From positions 1 through 44,589 of the forward strand of contig DAOVCJ010000005.1 in assembly GCA_030670085.1 (NCBI GenBank): 44,589 nt of DNA, given 5' to 3'. Made by a program: the position numbers and the translations under genes. Of this stretch, positions 14,293 to 23,300 are shown piece after piece; position 1 is the first letter of the stretch, and the number at the start of each line of letters is the position of its first letter. Source of the DNA: Candidatus Aenigmatarchaeota archaeon (lineage in GTDB: Archaea; Aenigmatarchaeota; Aenigmatarchaeia; QMZP01). Below the pieces are notes generated by a model. That model was not told where the DNA came from and searched no databases. It saw only the letters and a list, made by a program, of their open reading frames with translations.

Positions 14293-16401
14293 ATGATTAT
14301 GAATAACAAAACACTTTTAGTATTTAGTACATTTCTGGCAGCCCTCGTTTTTGTTCAGGGTGCAATGGCCGCAGGTTTTGAGCTGACGGTTTTCCCTGAT
14401 GAGGTCTCTGTCTGCCCTTGCTCAGCCATAACACCGCAGCACGTTTCGGTTTCTGTTAAAAACCTTAGGGGTTCCACTGACAGTTATACATTCACGCTAA
14501 CAGTCCCGGCTGGCTGGAATTCGCAGATACAGGAAGATATAACCCTTGCTTCCGGGGAGGAGGGAAACCTTGACCTCTTCCTTATCAATGTGGGATGCAC
14601 TGTCCCACCGGGAACTTACCCTGCAACAGTCACTGCAAAATCCGCCACCACTGGTGAAGAAATATCCAAGACCCTGAGCATAGAGGTTCTTCTTTGCAGG
14701 GGTGCTGAACTGAGCGTGGTGGAAGATCACAAGGAGGTCTGTTTTGAGGAGGCATTCCCTGTCACGTATGACATGGTGATAAAGAACCTGGGCAAATTCG
14801 AGGAGATATTCCAGTTGTCCTCCTCGGTTAACTGGGCTGGTTTTTCAGAGGCAGAATTGACTCTGAAAGCAGGGGAAAACAAATCCTTCAGTGTGGTTCT
14901 GAACCCCGAGGGTTTGACAACGGGTCTTCACACCGTTTCAATATATGCAAAATCCACTAATCCCAGTTCCCCGCTTTACTATACACCTGTTTCAGAGACA
15001 CTTGAACTGGATGTGAAGGATTGCTATGATTTCACTGTTGATATTCAACCAGGTGAGAACACCGTTTGCTTTGGAAAATCTGTTGACTACACCCTTATGA
15101 TTGAAAACACTGGTTTGAATGAGGATTCCTATTCCATATACACCCCGGAGTGGGTAACCAGCGAGAAGACAGGGGCCAGCCTTGGTCCTGGACAGAAAAC
15201 CAGCGTGAAGGTAACGGCAACACCCGGAATCCTAGGATCTCAGGATTTCAGCGTCACTGTCACGTCTTCAAAAGAACCCGGCCTGAGCAAAAAGGCTTCT
15301 TCTGTCATAGTCTCACAGGAGTGCAGGAGCGTTGCAGTCATAGTTTCACCAACAGAGTACACAGTATGCGGCGACATGCCTCCGGTGAGTTTTGATGTTT
15401 CTGTCAAAAACACAGGAACAGTTGAAAGCACATACCAGTTGACCCCGGGCCTGGGAACCCTGGGAACCACCACCATGACCCTTAACCCGGGCGAGATACA
15501 AACAACCATGCTGGAGGTTGATATCACGGGATTGGAGGGTGAAGTAACCATAACAATCTCAGCCGCGGATGGTGAGATATACGATGATGCAGAGATAAGT
15601 CTCATTGTGGAGAACTGCTACTCTGCAAACCTGACCATAGAACCAGACATGCAGGCTGTTTGTCCTTATGATTCTGTTAAGTACACTGTAACACTGGTAA
15701 ACACAGGCAAGCTCCCAGACAACTACACCCTCAGGTACGGGGATGTAACAGAAATCCTTGAGCTGAACTCAAGCGAGTTACAGAGCTTCGAACTGACCTT
15801 CCTTGTCCCGTTTGAAGAGTCAGGGGTTTACGTGGTTTCAGCCTTTGCAGACTCTGACCACATCTCACTCATACAGACAGCTGCCCTGAATGTAAAATCA
15901 ATGGATAGCTGCTACAATGCTGAACTTAAGGTGGAGACTACAAAGAAGATAAAACCATGCACGCTCGATGAATGTGAGGCCATCACTCTTCCGGTAGAGA
16001 TAAGCAACACAGGGGAGAAACCCGCTTCCTACATTGTTTCCCTTGAGGGTCCGGACTGGGTTTATATGGAACCCACAGGCTTTGACCTGGGATCAGGAGA
16101 ATCTGGTATTGCATATCTATACCTCTCACCGAACTTCGGGGTAGAGGAGGACACCTACACCGTAACCATCAAGGCAGAATCCGAACGCGTGGAATTGGTG
16201 GAGGTTATGGACATTGTTGTTACAGAGAACATCACAGCTGAGGAACCGGACATTAGCCTGAACATCTCAGTCGGTGGGAACATCACAGGAGCGATAGTTG
16301 GTGGTGAGAGGCCACTCTGGAAAACCGTTGTGGTGGCAATAATAGCAATAATAATAATTGTAATCCTTGCCGCGAGATTCATTCTGCTTGTGAAGAAGTA
16401 A
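14293..16401 (+). CDS. Surface protein with six CARDB/NEW3-like domains
   Basis: A 702-residue exported protein with a signal peptide (about 1-27, ending AMAA). Six Ig-like beta domains of about 100 residues follow, each with the pattern VxVKNTGxxxxxYxL...LxPGExxxxxxxV. Each domain begins and ends near a cysteine (VSVC...LLC, KEVC...KDC, NTVC...QEC, YTVC...ENC, QAVC...DSC, KPC...), so disulfides probably lock domain ends. One C-terminal helix (about 678-698) with LLVKK anchors it in the membrane. Domain type resembles CARDB or NPCBM-associated NEW3. It is likely an S-layer-associated or adhesion protein. ATG at 14299 is an alternative start. Confidence 0.77.
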   Translation: MIMNNKTLLVFSTFLAALVFVQGAMAAGFELTVFPDEVSVCPCSAITPQHVSVSVKNLRGSTDSYTFTLTVPAGWNSQIQEDITLASGEEGNLDLFLINVGCTVPPGTYPATVTAKSATTGEEISKTLSIEVLLCRGAELSVVEDHKEVCFEEAFPVTYDMVIKNLGKFEEIFQLSSSVNWAGFSEAELTLKAGENKSFSVVLNPEGLTTGLHTVSIYAKSTNPSSPLYYTPVSETLELDVKDCYDFTVDIQPGENTVCFGKSVDYTLMIENTGLNEDSYSIYTPEWVTSEKTGASLGPGQKTSVKVTATPGILGSQDFSVTVTSSKEPGLSKKASSVIVSQECRSVAVIVSPTEYTVCGDMPPVSFDVSVKNTGTVESTYQLTPGLGTLGTTTMTLNPGEIQTTMLEVDITGLEGEVTITISAADGEIYDDAEISLIVENCYSANLTIEPDMQAVCPYDSVKYTVTLVNTGKLPDNYTLRYGDVTEILELNSSELQSFELTFLVPFEESGVYVVSAFADSDHISLIQTAALNVKSMDSCYNAELKVETTKKIKPCTLDECEAITLPVEISNTGEKPASYIVSLEGPDWVYMEPTGFDLGSGESGIAYLYLSPNFGVEEDTYTVTIKAESERVELVEVMDIVVTENITAEEPDISLNISVGGNITGAIVGGERPLWKTVVVAIIAIIIIVILAARFILLVKK

Positions 16402-16429
16402 AACTCTCTAGGAGACTTAAACTTATATT

Positions 16430-16744
16430 CTACTTCAGTTTCACAGCGGTTCCATAGGCCAGAAGCTCTGCTGCTCCTCCCATCACCATTGATGTTGAGA
16501 ACCTAACATTTATTATCCCATCCGCACCGAGTTTTTCCGCGTCCTCTACCATTCTACGAACGGATTCCTCCCTTGACTCTGCCATCATTTCTGTATACTC
16601 CTTTATCTCACCACCAACGATATTCCTCAGGCCTGCAACGATGTCCTTTCCTATGTGCTTTGCCCTTATGGTGTTTCCCTTGACCATTCCAAGGGTCTTG
16701 GCAACCTTCTTGCCCTCTATGTGATCCGAAGTCACAACCATCAT
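16430..16744 (-). CDS. YbjQ/UPF0145-family protein
   Basis: A 104-residue pentamer-forming heavy-metal-binding-domain family member (YbjQ, UPF0145). Typical signatures are VVTSDHIEGKKV, GLRNIVGGEIKEY, the helix with AEKLGADGIINVRF, and LAYGTAVKL at the end. Function of the family is unresolved. A perfect ribosome site AGGAGGTGAG precedes the ATG; a second in-frame ATG follows immediately. It is the last gene of a four-gene minus-strand operon, four bases after the methyltransferase. Confidence 0.92.
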   Translation of the reverse strand: MMVVTSDHIEGKKVAKTLGMVKGNTIRAKHIGKDIVAGLRNIVGGEIKEYTEMMAESREESVRRMVEDAEKLGADGIINVRFSTSMVMGGAAELLAYGTAVKLK

Positions 16745-16748
16745 ATAC

Positions 16749-17297
16749 TCACCTCCTTTTAGTGAAGTTGAGAATCCCTCTTTTCGAATCCCTAAGGGAG
16801 AATCTCTCCCCCTTCATCATACCCATTAATCTGTCTTTGCTCATTCTGTAACCTGATATGGAAACCAGCCCACCCGGTTTCAGTATCCTTCTCATCTCCC
16901 TTATTAGGGCCCTTTTATCACCGGTCTTGTAGAGAACACCGTAAAGCAGAGCAGCGTCTACACTCCCATTCCCAAGACCTGTCTCGAGGTCAGAGAATAT
17001 AGTATCCACGTTTTTCAGACCTCTTCTTTCCGCTTTCTTCTCAATTGTTTCAAGGGCAAGGGGATGAAGATCCAGGGCGTGAATCTCTCCGTCCTTACCA
17101 ACAATCTCAGCAGCTGCAATAGTGAAGTTCCCGGGACCGCAGCCAAAATCCAGAACAGAAAAACCCGACTTTATTCCCAAATCCTCCAGAACCTTCTTCG
17201 GATTTCTGAGAACGTCCCTTACTCCAGTGAAAAATCCAGCTGTCCTGAACACAAATCCAGGTGCTCTCCACTCTCCAAGGTCCGGGTCCCTGGCCAT
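16749..17297 (-). CDS. Class I SAM-dependent methyltransferase
   Basis: A 182-residue methyltransferase of the Methyltransf_11 type. VLDFGCGPGNFTIAAAEIVG is the SAM-binding motif I; IHALDLHPLAL is the acidic loop; DAALLYGVLY and MRRILKPGGLVSISGY are motifs IV and post-IV. The substrate cannot be inferred; close relatives act on small molecules or quinones. GGGTGATTTT before the ATG gives a strong ribosome site. It sits between the YhfC-like membrane protein and YbjQ in the same operon. Confidence 0.9.
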   Translation of the reverse strand: MARDPDLGEWRAPGFVFRTAGFFTGVRDVLRNPKKVLEDLGIKSGFSVLDFGCGPGNFTIAAAEIVGKDGEIHALDLHPLALETIEKKAERRGLKNVDTIFSDLETGLGNGSVDAALLYGVLYKTGDKRALIREMRRILKPGGLVSISGYRMSKDRLMGMMKGERFSLRDSKRGILNFTKRR

Positions 17298-17329
17298 AAA
17301 ATCACCCAGCCTACCCTTACTGAAACCAA

Positions 17330-18139
17330 TTATTCTACAACCTTCTTGATTATATCTGTATCCATTTCCTTTAAATCTGTTTTAAATTTTGGTTTTATCC
17401 ATTTGATTCCGAAGTAAGCAATTATTGCAAGGATTATGAAGGGTATTTCAATTATGTAGGCATTTGGCAGTTCTGTAATGGGTTGCAGGCTGTAAACAAG
17501 CCACGGTATAATACCGTCAACCAGAGTTTTAAATAGGATTGACAACATAAGGTAGCCCGTCGCTTTCTTCCTTACAGCGTAGAGCACGAGTAGCGTTGAA
17601 AATACGTGTATGAACACTATAAATATCCTCTCTATTATCGGACCGAATATTATCCAGGAGCTTGCATTTAACTGTGAAATAATCACGGCCTGAAAGGCCT
17701 CGGGCAGCATTGTTATAATATCGGGAAATAGGACAAACATCAGGATATTTAGGAAGGAGGTTATCCCTAGGAACAGGGCCTCTATTGACCCGAAGCCTAT
17801 ACCAAAGGCTATTCCCTGTTTGTAGTTCATTTCCTTAAGCCTGGTTTTCAGGATTGCCAGGTAGGAGAAGCCTGATTCAAGGATGCCTGTTCTCAGACCT
17901 ACGTAAAGACCCATCACCAGTAAGACTGTCAGAAGACCGTATGGCTGCATGTAGAGGCTCAGCGGCTGTGTAATGGTGTAGTCCATCACAATCTTCACAG
18001 CAACAGCAATTATCCAAACCCCTGCCCCCCAGAGAAAGTAATTCAATCTTACGTGGGTTTTTCTCTTCCAGTAAAGGGGAATGAGGATTCCCACCAGAAT
18101 CATTCCGATTCCGCTGAGCAGGAGCATAGGGTTTACCAT
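17330..18139 (-). CDS. YhfC-type intramembrane protease-like protein
   Basis: A 269-residue protein with about seven membrane helices. GIAFGIGFGSIEALFLG in the middle and ERIFIVFIHVFSTLLV later match the YhfC/DUF2324 family, distantly related to CPBP-type intramembrane metalloproteases; the E in GSIEAL and H in FIHVFS are candidate metal ligands. Whether it cleaves anything is unknown. AAGTGATTTT before the ATG provides the ribosome site. It follows a small two-helix protein by four bases and precedes the methyltransferase by 32 bases. Confidence 0.8.
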   Translation of the reverse strand: MVNPMLLLSGIGMILVGILIPLYWKRKTHVRLNYFLWGAGVWIIAVAVKIVMDYTITQPLSLYMQPYGLLTVLLVMGLYVGLRTGILESGFSYLAILKTRLKEMNYKQGIAFGIGFGSIEALFLGITSFLNILMFVLFPDIITMLPEAFQAVIISQLNASSWIIFGPIIERIFIVFIHVFSTLLVLYAVRKKATGYLMLSILFKTLVDGIIPWLVYSLQPITELPNAYIIEIPFIILAIIAYFGIKWIKPKFKTDLKEMDTDIIKKVVE

Positions 18140-18143
18140 AAAA

Positions 18144-18362
18144 TCACTTCTCTTTATATTCCCTCTCCTTCTTTAAATCCCTTAACCTCTCCCGTATCAG
18201 GGAGAGCAGAACAACAACTATTCCTAGGAAGATTACGATAACCCCGGTCTTTATGAGCAGGGGGATATCCTCTGCAATGGCGAAATGGTATAGACCGTAA
18301 CCGAGCATTATCAGAATTCCCAGAACGAGCAACGAAACGCCAAGGATTCTAATGTTCTTCAT
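18144..18362 (-). CDS. Small two-helix membrane protein
   Basis: A 72-residue protein with two hydrophobic helices (about 6-28 and 36-55) joined by a short loop, ending in a highly charged tail rich in Arg, Lys and Glu. It is the first gene of the YhfC-methyltransferase-YbjQ operon. A TATA-like CAATAAAAATC at 18386-18396 on the minus strand lies about 25 bases before it. No family recognised. Confidence 0.7.
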   Translation of the reverse strand: MKNIRILGVSLLVLGILIMLGYGLYHFAIAEDIPLLIKTGVIVIFLGIVVVLLSLIRERLRDLKKEREYKEK

Positions 18363-18445
18363 TGGATAATATTTTACCTCAAGATTTTTATTGTTTTGCA
18401 GAGCAGGTTTAGCTAAAATTTATAGTAGAAAACCAAAATATAATC

Positions 18446-19354
18446 ATGCAGAGAAAAGAGAAGGAAACTGTGATTATTGCCCTGGGCGGGAACACGCTTC
18501 TAAAGGCAAAGGAGAAGTTCTCGATACACCAGGAAGTTGAACATATAGAGGAGGCGTGTAAGGAGATAAAGAAGATTATTGATGCGAATCGAAAGGTTGT
18601 TCTCACGCACGGGAACGGTCCCCAGGTTGGGGACATCCTTCTGCAGCAAAAGATTTCGAGAAAGCTTGTCCCTCCCATGCCACTGGACGTCTGCGGTGCC
18701 CAGACACAGGGGGAGATAGGCTATCTATTGCAAAGGTCCCTTGGAAACATTCTGAAAAAACCAGTTATCACAGTTATAACCCAGACACTGGTCAGCGAAA
18801 AGGACCCCGCCTTCAAGAACCCGACAAAATTTATAGGCCCATTCTTCAAGAAACCCGGTCCCGGTCTTGAGAGGGACAGTAACAGGGGATACAGGAGGGT
18901 TGTTCCCTCACCAGACCCGAAAAAAATAATCGAAGCCAAGGAGATTAAGAGACTCCTTAACGAGGGTTTCGTTGTTATTGCATGCGGAGGCGGTGGAGTT
19001 CCTGTTGTCAGAAAGCCCAAGGGGCTGGAGGGAGTGGAGGCTGTTATAGACAAGGACCTGGCGTCAGAGAGGCTTGCCACTGAAATTGGAGCGGATACCC
19101 TTCTCATACTGACGGATGTTGACGGTGTTTATCTTAACTATGGAAGACCCTCGGAAAGGATGCTTGATGAGGTTGGCCTGGCTGAGATAGAGAAATACGC
19201 AAAACAGGGCTATTTCCCTCCCGGCTCCATGGGACCAAAAATCCAGGCAGCTGTTCGATTCCTGCAGCACGGAGGCAAGAGGGTTGTGATAACGTCCCCA
19301 AAATTCGCTCTGGGGGCATTGAAAGGTAGGGGAGGGACAACCATAAGGAGATAG
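18446..19354 (+). CDS. arcC: Carbamate kinase
   Basis: A 302-residue carbamate kinase, which in the catabolic direction makes ATP from carbamoyl phosphate and ADP. Hallmarks: ALGGNTLL at the N-terminus, VLTHGNGPQVGDIL for phosphate binding, PLDVCGAQTQGEIGYLLQ, CGGGGVPV and LLILTDVDGVYLNYG. Length is standard. It is separated by one base from the ornithine carbamoyltransferase gene, so the pair could convert citrulline to ornithine, ammonia, carbon dioxide and ATP. No arginine deiminase is present in the window. In some archaea the enzyme instead supplies carbamoyl phosphate. A TATA element lies at 18415-18425. Confidence 0.95.
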   Translation: MQRKEKETVIIALGGNTLLKAKEKFSIHQEVEHIEEACKEIKKIIDANRKVVLTHGNGPQVGDILLQQKISRKLVPPMPLDVCGAQTQGEIGYLLQRSLGNILKKPVITVITQTLVSEKDPAFKNPTKFIGPFFKKPGPGLERDSNRGYRRVVPSPDPKKIIEAKEIKRLLNEGFVVIACGGGGVPVVRKPKGLEGVEAVIDKDLASERLATEIGADTLLILTDVDGVYLNYGRPSERMLDEVGLAEIEKYAKQGYFPPGSMGPKIQAAVRFLQHGGKRVVITSPKFALGALKGRGGTTIRR

Positions 19355-19355
19355 C

Positions 19356-20267
19356 ATGAAGCGAGTGAAACATCTGCTTTCGGTGAATGATTTGAGTGTG
19401 AAGGAAATCGAGGCAATATTCAGGAAGACAGATCATCTTAAAAAACCGAAACCCCTTCTGAAGAACAAGACCCTTGCAATGCTCTTTGCAAAACCATCCA
19501 CAAGAACGAGGGTTTCTTTCGAAGTCGCCATGACCCAGCTTGGCGGGCATGCAATTGACCTGGATTTTGGGGATTTGCAGGTTAAGAGGGGGGAGACCAT
19601 TGCAGACACCGCAAGGGTTTTAAGCAGATACGTTGACGGGATAATGGCAAGGCTTTTTGCGCACAAGGATATAATCGAGCTTGCGAATAACTCCAGGGTT
19701 CCTGTGATAAACGGTTTGACAGACCTTCTCCATCCCTGCCAGGCCCTGGCTGATATATATACTATAAAGAAGAGGTTCAGGCGGTTGAAGGGATTGAAGC
19801 TCGTCTACCTCGGGGACGGGAGCAACAATGTTACCCATTCCCTCATGTTAATATGCTCGAAACTGGGAATCGATATGACTGTTTCATGCCCGAAAAAATA
19901 TTTCCCGGACATGGATATCGCAAAACAAACCCTTGAAAACTGCAAGAAATCCGGATGTGATTTCAAGGTCGTGACCAGCCCCAAGGAAGCTGCAAAGGAT
20001 GCAGACGTTCTTTATACAGATTCCTGGATATCAATGGGTGAAGAAGGCGAGAAGGAGGAGAGGATTGGAGTCTTCGCCCCATACCAGCTGGATTCCGAGC
20101 TAGTGAAGCTCGCAAAAAAGAGCTGCATTGTCATGCATTGTCTGCCTGCCCACAGGGGTTATGAGATCAAATCAGAGGTTATGGATGGTAAAAAATCTGT
20201 TATATTTGACCAGGCAGAGAACAGGCTCCATACAGAAAGGGGAATCCTAGCACTCCTTCTAAGATAA
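19356..20267 (+). CDS. argF: Ornithine carbamoyltransferase
   Basis: A 303-residue transcarbamoylase joining carbamoyl phosphate and ornithine, or running backward to release carbamoyl phosphate from citrulline. Carbamoyl-phosphate site: KPSTRTRVSFE. The HPCQALADIYT and LGDGSNNVTHS motifs define the family, and MHCLPAHRG (HCLP) is specific for ornithine rather than aspartate. The gene follows carbamate kinase by one base with AAGGAG overlapping the end of arcC. Direct coupling of the two enzymes suggests the catabolic direction (arcB), but biosynthesis cannot be excluded. Confidence 0.95.
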   Translation: MKRVKHLLSVNDLSVKEIEAIFRKTDHLKKPKPLLKNKTLAMLFAKPSTRTRVSFEVAMTQLGGHAIDLDFGDLQVKRGETIADTARVLSRYVDGIMARLFAHKDIIELANNSRVPVINGLTDLLHPCQALADIYTIKKRFRRLKGLKLVYLGDGSNNVTHSLMLICSKLGIDMTVSCPKKYFPDMDIAKQTLENCKKSGCDFKVVTSPKEAAKDADVLYTDSWISMGEEGEKEERIGVFAPYQLDSELVKLAKKSCIVMHCLPAHRGYEIKSEVMDGKKSVIFDQAENRLHTERGILALLLR

Positions 20268-20363
20268 CATTACATAAGCACTACATAAACATTACAAAAC
20301 TATTTTCGCAACATACATATTTAAAACTAATCATCAGAATTTAATCAAATCAAAAATAGTGAT

Positions 20364-23300
20364 ATGGTGGATATTCTGAACAAAAAGGGCTTTGTAAAGA
20401 TTGGTGTTGGAGCTGGTTTCATAATCGCCATAACAGTTCTTTTGTTCTTTTCCTCTTCTCTCCTAACCCAGATCGCAGCCCCCACTGACTTATCAGGAAA
20501 CATGGTTGATTCTATAGGAGGAAACCAAGGCACGAGCACAAACAAGCCTGTTCTGATAGACGTTACCAGGCTAGGAGATGAAGGAAACGATGGGGAGAAT
20601 GACGAGACAGGAGAATCAGAGGAAGATGAATCAGACGATGATAATAATGATGAACCCGTTTTCATTTCAGGCGGTGGCTTCTTTGGAGGGGGCGGTGGAG
20701 GTATAGCATGCTGTCCGCCACCCACACATAAGGTGTGTGATTATGGCCAGCAGGCCTGTGTTGTGGTTCAGGGTCCTGGAGATGATGAATGCACAACGGA
20801 TGAAGACTGTTACTGTGATCCAAAAACACCTGGATACTGGGAGAACCACCTGAGCGAGGCAGAAGGCCTTCTTGACTGTGTGCATGATAATTACGACGTT
20901 TTCGATGATGTTGAAAACCAGAGCGATATAACCTACGTTCTGGAATGCAGCGGTAACTGTTCGAATATGTTCAATAAGCTGAAGAAGTTCCTTCTTGCAA
21001 CCATCCTGAATATATGCGCTGATTACTTCGACCTTGACGATGCCTATGATGGAGAGACGATTGAATACTGGATAGACCAGTCAGTTGCAGAGGTTGAGAA
21101 CGGGGAAAGCGAGATGGATGAATACTACAAGGACGCGCTGGACGCTATACTTAATGGCGATCTTGAGTGCAACCCAGAAAGTCACACAGTGTGTAATTAT
21201 ATCGACATGAGATGTGATTCTGTAGTGGGGTCAGGTGATGATGAGTGCGTAACATATGAGGATTGTATAGAAGAGTGCATACCACCCTACCTGGAGGTTG
21301 ACAAGACAGCGGAACCAATCGAGGTCATCTGTGAGGAGGTAACCATAACACTTGAGGTTTCTGGAGAGGGAGAGATATGTGATGGGTTTTACCCGGTGGA
21401 TGTTGTCCTTGTTTTTGACAACTCAGGAAGCATGGATGATGACGGATGGGATGATAATATAAGCGACTGGCAGCCAATAGGTGACGCGAAGATAGCTGCA
21501 AAGGCCTTCGCTGATTTGCTGGGAACAAATGATAAGGCCGCTCTGGTTTCATTTAACACTGTTGCAACCCTTGAGCAGGGACTCACATTCGATAAGAACG
21601 CTGTCAAGTCCGCTATAGATGGTATGAGCGCCGGTGGCTGGACCAACATGAGCCAGGGCATTGATTACGGAACCCAAGAATTAGTCAGCAACGGAAGGAC
21701 AGACACACCATGGATTGAAATCCTTCTTTCGGATGGGAACAACAACTGTGGCATGAAGAACCCACCCGCGGACTGTCATCAAAGGGTTTTTGACAGTGCT
21801 CAGGAAGCAGCAGATAACGGGATTGTGATATACACGATTGCCCTTGGGAATAACTCAAACCAGAGCCTTATGCAGGATATCGCAAACATAACGGGCGGGA
21901 AGTTCTACTATGCCCCGGACAGTGAGGATCTGCAGGAAATCTATGAGGAGATAGCAGAGGAGGTCACAACCATGGCAGGGACAAACATTGTTGTTATAGA
22001 TTACCTTCCAAGTTATGTTGAGTTGAATGAGTCAACCCTGCCTCCTGAATGCGTGTATGATGATATTGAAAGGAAAATAACATGCGAACTTGATGACCTG
22101 CACATAAACGAGACCGTGACAATCACATTCAATATTTACCTTCACCAGTTCGGTTACATCCTGACAAACGTTTATCCTGATTCTGGTGTCGAATACCTGA
22201 ACTACAACGGAACCACTGTTTTCGAGGAATTCCCAGAGACCTATGTAACATCTCTCGATTGTGATCACACAGTCTGCAATTACATTAATATGACATGTGA
22301 CACTGTTCTAGAACCAGGTGATGACGAATGTGTCACTTTCGATGACTGTGCCCAACATACTGTATGTGATTACATCGGACAGGTCTGTGCTATAATGGAA
22401 GGAGCAGGAGATGATGAATGCTCAGACTACAGTGACTGTTTCCACACAGAATGCGCTGAAGGATACTGTATAGATGTTCAGGGAGTAGGTGATGATCAGT
22501 GTGAAACAGACTCCGAGTGCAGGCACCATGAATGTAATTATGTAGACTTTATCTGTGAAGAGATCTTTGATATCGGTACCAACGAGTGCCAGACCTTCCA
22601 GGACTGCCCGCAACATAAGGTTTGTGACTTCGTAAATGAACTGTGCATAATAGCTGAAGGTTCAGGAGATGATGAATGCCAGACCTTTGATGACTGTTAT
22701 TACTGCGGTGATGGAATCCTGGACCCAGGAGAAGAATGCGAAATAGCTGGAGATTACGCAGGATGGGGCCCGTGGGGACACGAATACACATGCAAAGAGG
22801 ATAACACCTATTACCACTGCGTGGATTGCCAGTATGAGCATGTGAATGAGTGTAACTATTACTGCTCAGGAGACCCGTCATGTGATGGTATACCGCCAAT
22901 GACATACCTGGAAACATGCACTGCTTATGGTTATGATTACCTGCAGGATTACTGTAACGAAGTTTGTGAGCTGGAGGATAATAACTGCGAGGATGATTAT
23001 TATGGCTGCACTTCAGAACCCGAATGCGATGAATTGGAACCAGATACAGAATATTGTAATTACATGTGTCAGTACAAGCCATTGCACACAGAGTGTAATT
23101 ACCAGGCTCAGACCTGTGAATTGGTTGCGTCTCCAGGAACAAACGAGTGCGAGACCTTCGAAGACTGTCCCCAGCATAGAGAATGTGATTATCAGTTAGA
23201 GCAGTGTGTTATAGTTGAAGGTTCAGGAGATGACGAATGCCTTGTGTGGGAAGATTGCTATTACTGCGGTGATGGAACAGTCACATCACCCGAGGAATGC

